Positions 5,718-9,247 of a stretch of 9,247 nt of DNA are shown piece after piece. The DNA is from Thiobacillus sp. (GTDB lineage: Bacteria; Pseudomonadota; Gammaproteobacteria; Burkholderiales; Thiobacillaceae). The position numbers were made by a program, and so were the translations under genes. Each line of letters begins with the position of its first letter. Position 1 is the first letter of the stretch. A model generated the notes under the pieces. The model saw only the letters and a list, made by a program, of their open reading frames with translations. It was not told the origin of the DNA and ran no database searches. The stretch lies in assembly GCA_020217265.1 (NCBI GenBank), contig JAIWOS010000042.1, positions 1 through 9,247 on the forward strand. The letters are read 5' to 3'.

Positions 5718-7990
5718 GCGTCGCCCCCCGGTGCGAGCACGTCGCGGTTGCCGTTGGACTGCATGGCCGAGACGAGGCCGGCGCGCTCCATGTCCTCGAT
5801 CATGCGCGCGGCGCGGTTGTAGCCGATGCGCAATTGCCGCTGCACCGAGGAGATCGACGCGCGCCGCGTCTTCAGCACATAGGCCACCGCCTGGTCGTAG
5901 AGCGGATCGGCTTCGGCCCCGGCCTCGCCATATTCGCCGCCGCCCTCCCCGCCTTCTTCCGGCGATTCGAGCACACCATCGATGTAATCAGGCTCGCCCA
6001 GCGCTTTCAGGTATTCGACGACGCGATGCACTTCGTTGTCCGACACGAAGGCGCCGTGCACGCGCTGCGGCAGCCCCGTGCCGGGCGGCAGGTAGAGCAT
6101 GTCGCCCTGCCCCAGCAGCGCCTCGGCGCCCATCTGGTCGAGGATGGTGCGCGAGTCGATCTTGGACGACACCTGGAAGGCGATGCGGGTGGGAATGTTG
6201 GCCTTGATGAGGCCGGTGATCACGTCCACCGAAGGCCGCTGCGTGGCGAGGATGAGATGGATGCCGGCGGCGCGCGCCTTCTGCGCCAGCCGCGCGATGA
6301 GTTCCTCGACCTTCTTGCCGACGACCATCATCAGGTCGGCGAGCTCGTCGATCATCACCACGATCATCGGCATCGGTTCCAGCGGCTCGGGGTTGTCCGG
6401 CGTGAGGCTGAAGGGGTGCGTGAGCGGCGTGCCGGCCTTCTTCGCGTCGCGCACCTTCTGGTTGTACCCGGCCAGGTTGCGCACGCCGACGGCCGACATC
6501 AACTTGTAGCGCCGCTCCATTTCGGCCACACACCAGTTGAGCGCGGAAGCGGCCTGCTTCATGTCGGTGACCACGGGCGCCAGCAGGTGCGGGATGCCTT
6601 CGTAGATGGACAGCTCCAGCATCTTGGGGTCGACCATGATCATGCGCACCGCCGAAGGGTCGGCCTTGTAGACCAGCGACAGGATCATGGCGTTGACGCC
6701 GACCGACTTGCCCGAGCCGGTGGTGCCGGCCACGAGCAGGTGCGGCATTTTTCCCAAATCCGCCACCACCGGATTGCCGGCGATGTCCTTGCCGAGCGTG
6801 ACGGTGAGCGGGCTCGCGCTGTCGGCGTAGGCCTTGGAGCCGAGGATTTCGCTCAAACGCACGATCTGCCGCTTGGGATTGGGGATTTCCAGCCCCATGG
6901 TGTGCTTGCCGGGAATCGCTTCGACCACGCGGATGCTCACGACCGAGAGCGTGCGCGCCAGGTCCTTGGCGAGGTTGACGATCTGGCTGCCCTTCACGCC
7001 GGTGGCGGGTTCGATCTCGTAACGCGTGATGACCGGGCCTGGCGAGGCCGACACCACTTTCACCTCGACGCCGAATTCGGCGAGCTTGCGTTCGATCATG
7101 AGCGAGGTGAACTCCAGCGCCTCGGGGCTTGCGGTTTCCACCGCCTCGTCGGCCGGGTCGAGCAGGTGCAGAGGCGGCAGCGGCGAATCGGGCAGATCGG
7201 AAAAGAGCGGCGCCTGCTTTTCGGCGACGGCCCGTTCGGACTGCGGAATTTCCTTCACCACCGGTTCGATGCGGATCGGCGGCGCCTCCTCGATTTTCTT
7301 CTTGACGACCTGCACCTTGGCTTCGCGCTTCTGCACCGCCACCTCGCCCGCCTTGCGGTCGCGATACGCCTGCCAGGTCTGGATGGCCTTCCACCACGCA
7401 CGCTCCACCCAGGCGCCGGTACGCTCGGCCATCTCCAGCCACGACACGCCGGTAAACAGGCTCAAGCCCACGGCCATCAGCAACAGGAGCAACAGCGATC
7501 CGCCGGTAAAGCCCAGCAGCGCGCCCGCCGCGCCACCCACGCCAGCCCCCAGCACGCCGCCGTGCGCATCCGGCAACGACACCTGCCAGTGCCAGGTGCG
7601 CAGCCATTCCACCCCCGTGCTGGCCGCGAGCAGCAGGGCGAAGCCGCCCAGCCTCAGGGCACGCTGGCGGCCACCCGCCAGCGGCACGTCGTCCAGATGA
7701 CGGAAGGTGTGGATCACATACCCCGCGGCCAGCGCCACCCACCACCAGGCCGACACGCCAAACAGCATCAGGAGCAGATCGGAAATCCAGGCGCCGGCGC
7801 TGCCGCCCAGGTTGTGCAGCGGTCCGCCGTCGCCGGTGGTGGAAAACCCAGGGTCGGCGGAGCTGTGCGTGGCCAGGATCGCCGCCAGCAGCAAGGCGGC
7901 AAAGCCGACCAGGATGGCGCGCGCCTCGCGCAGCAGGCGCAGCATGCGGGGCGACATCGGTGTGGGGGTGCGGGGTGCGGGGCGGGCCAT
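5714..7990 (-). CDS. ftsK: DNA translocase FtsK
   Basis: FtsK sits at the division septum, pumps double-stranded DNA and helps resolve chromosome dimers with XerCD. The 758-residue protein has an N-terminal membrane domain with hydrophobic segments near 24-42, 70-94, 113-125 and 145-182, which fits four helices. A charged linker (about 205-290) and the motor follow: GTTGSGKS Walker A (422-429), MIVVMIDE Walker B (542-549) and [20 protein letters not shown] (581-600). An acidic, glycine-rich linker (about 676-695) leads to the C-terminal winged-helix gamma domain (695-745), which reads KOPS DNA and contacts XerD. It is much shorter than E. coli FtsK, mainly in the linker, as is usual for this group. 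The frame is open to a TTG at 8080, but that codon lies upstream of the TATAAT promoter box, so I place the start at the ATG at 7990. Downstream ATGs at 7957 and 7945 are possible. Confidence 0.96.
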   Translation of the reverse strand: MARPAPRTPTPMSPRMLRLLREARAILVGFAALLLAAILATHSSADPGFSTTGDGGPLHNLGGSAGAWISDLLLMLFGVSAWWWVALAAGYVIHTFRHLDDVPLAGGRQRALRLGGFALLLAASTGVEWLRTWHWQVSLPDAHGGVLGAGVGGAAGALLGFTGGSLLLLLLMAVGLSLFTGVSWLEMAERTGAWVERAWWKAIQTWQAYRDRKAGEVAVQKREAKVQVVKKKIEEAPPIRIEPVVKEIPQSERAVAEKQAPLFSDLPDSPLPPLHLLDPADEAVETASPEALEFTSLMIERKLAEFGVEVKVVSASPGPVITRYEIEPATGVKGSQIVNLAKDLARTLSVVSIRVVEAIPGKHTMGLEIPNPKRQIVRLSEILGSKAYADSASPLTVTLGKDIAGNPVVADLGKMPHLLVAGTTGSGKSVGVNAMILSLVYKADPSAVRMIMVDPKMLELSIYEGIPHLLAPVVTDMKQAASALNWCVAEMERRYKLMSAVGVRNLAGYNQKVRDAKKAGTPLTHPFSLTPDNPEPLEPMPMIVVMIDELADLMMVVGKKVEELIARLAQKARAAGIHLILATQRPSVDVITGLIKANIPTRIAFQVSSKIDSRTILDQMGAEALLGQGDMLYLPPGTGLPQRVHGAFVSDNEVHRVVEYLKALGEPDYIDGVLESPEEGGEGGGEYGEAGAEADPLYDQAVAYVLKTRRASISSVQRQLRIGYNRAARMIEDMERAGLVSAMQSNGNRDVLAPGGDA

Positions 7991-8032
7991 GAACCGGGAA
8001 CGGTAAACCTTGAAGCGTGCGGAAGTGGCCCG

Positions 8033-8038
8033 ATTATA
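8033..8038 (-). promoter_or_regulatory. -10 box of the ftsK-ispD-ispF-thpR promoter
   Basis: The minus strand carries a perfect TATAAT at 8033-8038, with a predicted start site near 8026 and a leader of about 36 bases before the ftsK ATG at 7990. The region 16-18 bases upstream is GC-rich and has no good -35 box, so an activator may be needed or the promoter may be weak. Because all downstream genes overlap, this is the only obvious promoter for the four-gene series. Confidence 0.5.
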
Positions 8039-8067
8039 AGGGAGCCCACCCGACTGGCCGCGTGGAA

Positions 8068-8080
8068 TTGGCGCCGCCAA
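8068..8080. repeat. 13-base perfect palindrome between the divergent ftsK and trxB promoters
   Basis: TTGGCG-C-CGCCAA is a perfect inverted repeat with a single central base. It lies between the -10 boxes of the two divergent promoters, overlapping the expected -35 zone of trxB. It also fits the loose T-N11-A pattern of LysR-type sites. An ATTGG direct repeat flanks it (8067-8071 and 8082-8086). It is a candidate regulator site; no regulator is identified. Confidence 0.4.
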
Positions 8081-8087
8081 GATTGGT

Positions 8088-8093
8088 TAGAAT
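8088..8093 (+). promoter_or_regulatory. probable -10 box of trxB
   Basis: TAGAAT matches five of six consensus bases, with a predicted start near 8100 and a leader of about 33 bases to the ATG at 8133. The nearest -35-like TTGGCG (8068-8073) is only 14 bases upstream, which is too close for an ordinary sigma70 promoter, so the -35 element is unclear. Confidence 0.35.
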
Positions 8094-8126
8094 GCCCGCT
8101 TCGTTTCTCCACCTCACCCGGACTAG

Positions 8127-9089
<963 letters not shown>

Positions 9090-9105
9090 GCGTCAGTCCG
9101 ATGAC

Positions 9106-9247
9106 ATGAAACGCGCCCGCGGCAGTGCGCTCGACCCCGCCTCATACGAGGCGCTGGCGCGCGTGCGCCGCGCACTGCGCGAACAGACTGCGCCCGCCAC
9201 GCCGCACCAGGCGCCGCGCACGCCCAGGCCCCACCTGGACGGCGCCC
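9106..9247 (+). CDS. partial gene, start only; possibly an Smr-domain protein
   Basis: An ATG at 9106 opens a frame that stays open for 47 codons to the window edge. The visible part is basic and alanine/proline-rich (it starts with MKRARGSALDPASYEALARV) with no recognisable domain. In several betaproteobacteria a small MutS-related (Smr) nuclease-domain gene follows trxB, and such proteins begin with a similar charged, disordered segment, so this is my best guess, from context alone. The 16-base gap from trxB suggests one transcript. No Shine-Dalgarno is visible before this ATG. Confidence 0.5.
   Translation, partial: MKRARGSALDPASYEALARVRRALREQTAPATPHQAPRTPRPHLDGA

Noticed and set aside
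5988..7745. A 585-codon minus-strand frame inside ftsK
   Set aside because: It overlaps ftsK in another phase and reads as low-complexity Gly/Arg/Ala. It is a high-GC shadow frame.
8068..8073. TTGGCG as the -35 box of trxB
   Set aside because: The gap to the TAGAAT at 8088 is only 14 bases, which is too short for a standard sigma70 promoter.

Overview
The window is GC-rich chromosomal DNA from what looks like a betaproteobacterium, perhaps of the Thiobacillus/Nitrosomonadales type. The basis is the general character of the FtsK, IspD, IspF and TrxB sequences and the high G+C third positions, so the lineage is an inference and not a species call. No insertion sequence, phage gene, CRISPR array or clear sign of recent transfer was seen.

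Left part (1-1862). A tRNA-Val(GAC) gene on the minus strand is cut by the window edge and has its own sigma70-type promoter with a GC-rich discriminator. Upstream of it, also on the minus strand, is an AAA+ ATPase that resembles Ycf46, an orphan family best known from cyanobacteria and plastids. Its most likely start (1622) leaves about 240 bases before the divergent operon. This gap holds a plausible plus-strand promoter with a 7-bp inverted repeat in its spacer.

Middle part (1863-4032). A compact plus-strand accessory operon of little-studied genes: a seven-helix membrane protein with an extracytoplasmic C-terminal domain, a small winged-helix regulator coupled by an ATGA overlap, a 27-codon lipoprotein-like reading frame coupled by a second ATGA overlap, and a TonB-like single-pass, proline-rich protein. 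The last two share one reading frame and are separated only by a TAA codon. I read them as the ends of a decayed lipoprotein gene fused by deletion to its neighbour. The operon ends at a hairpin whose two feet are the stop codons of the convergent genes.

Right part (4030-9247). On the minus strand, ftsK, ispD, ispF and thpR run as one overlapping series (overlaps of 4, 8 and 8 bases), linking the division/chromosome-segregation translocase with two steps of the MEP isoprenoid pathway and an RNA 2',3'-cyclic phosphodiesterase. Divergent from ftsK is trxB (thioredoxin reductase), followed 16 bases later by a gene that runs off the window. The ftsK-trxB gap has a consensus TATAAT for ftsK, a TAGAAT for trxB and a perfect 13-base palindrome between them.

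Most of the window is conserved housekeeping sequence. The parts worth a second look are the 1800-4032 operon, with its candidate operator and broken lipoprotein frame, and the Ycf46-like ATPase outside its usual phototroph setting.
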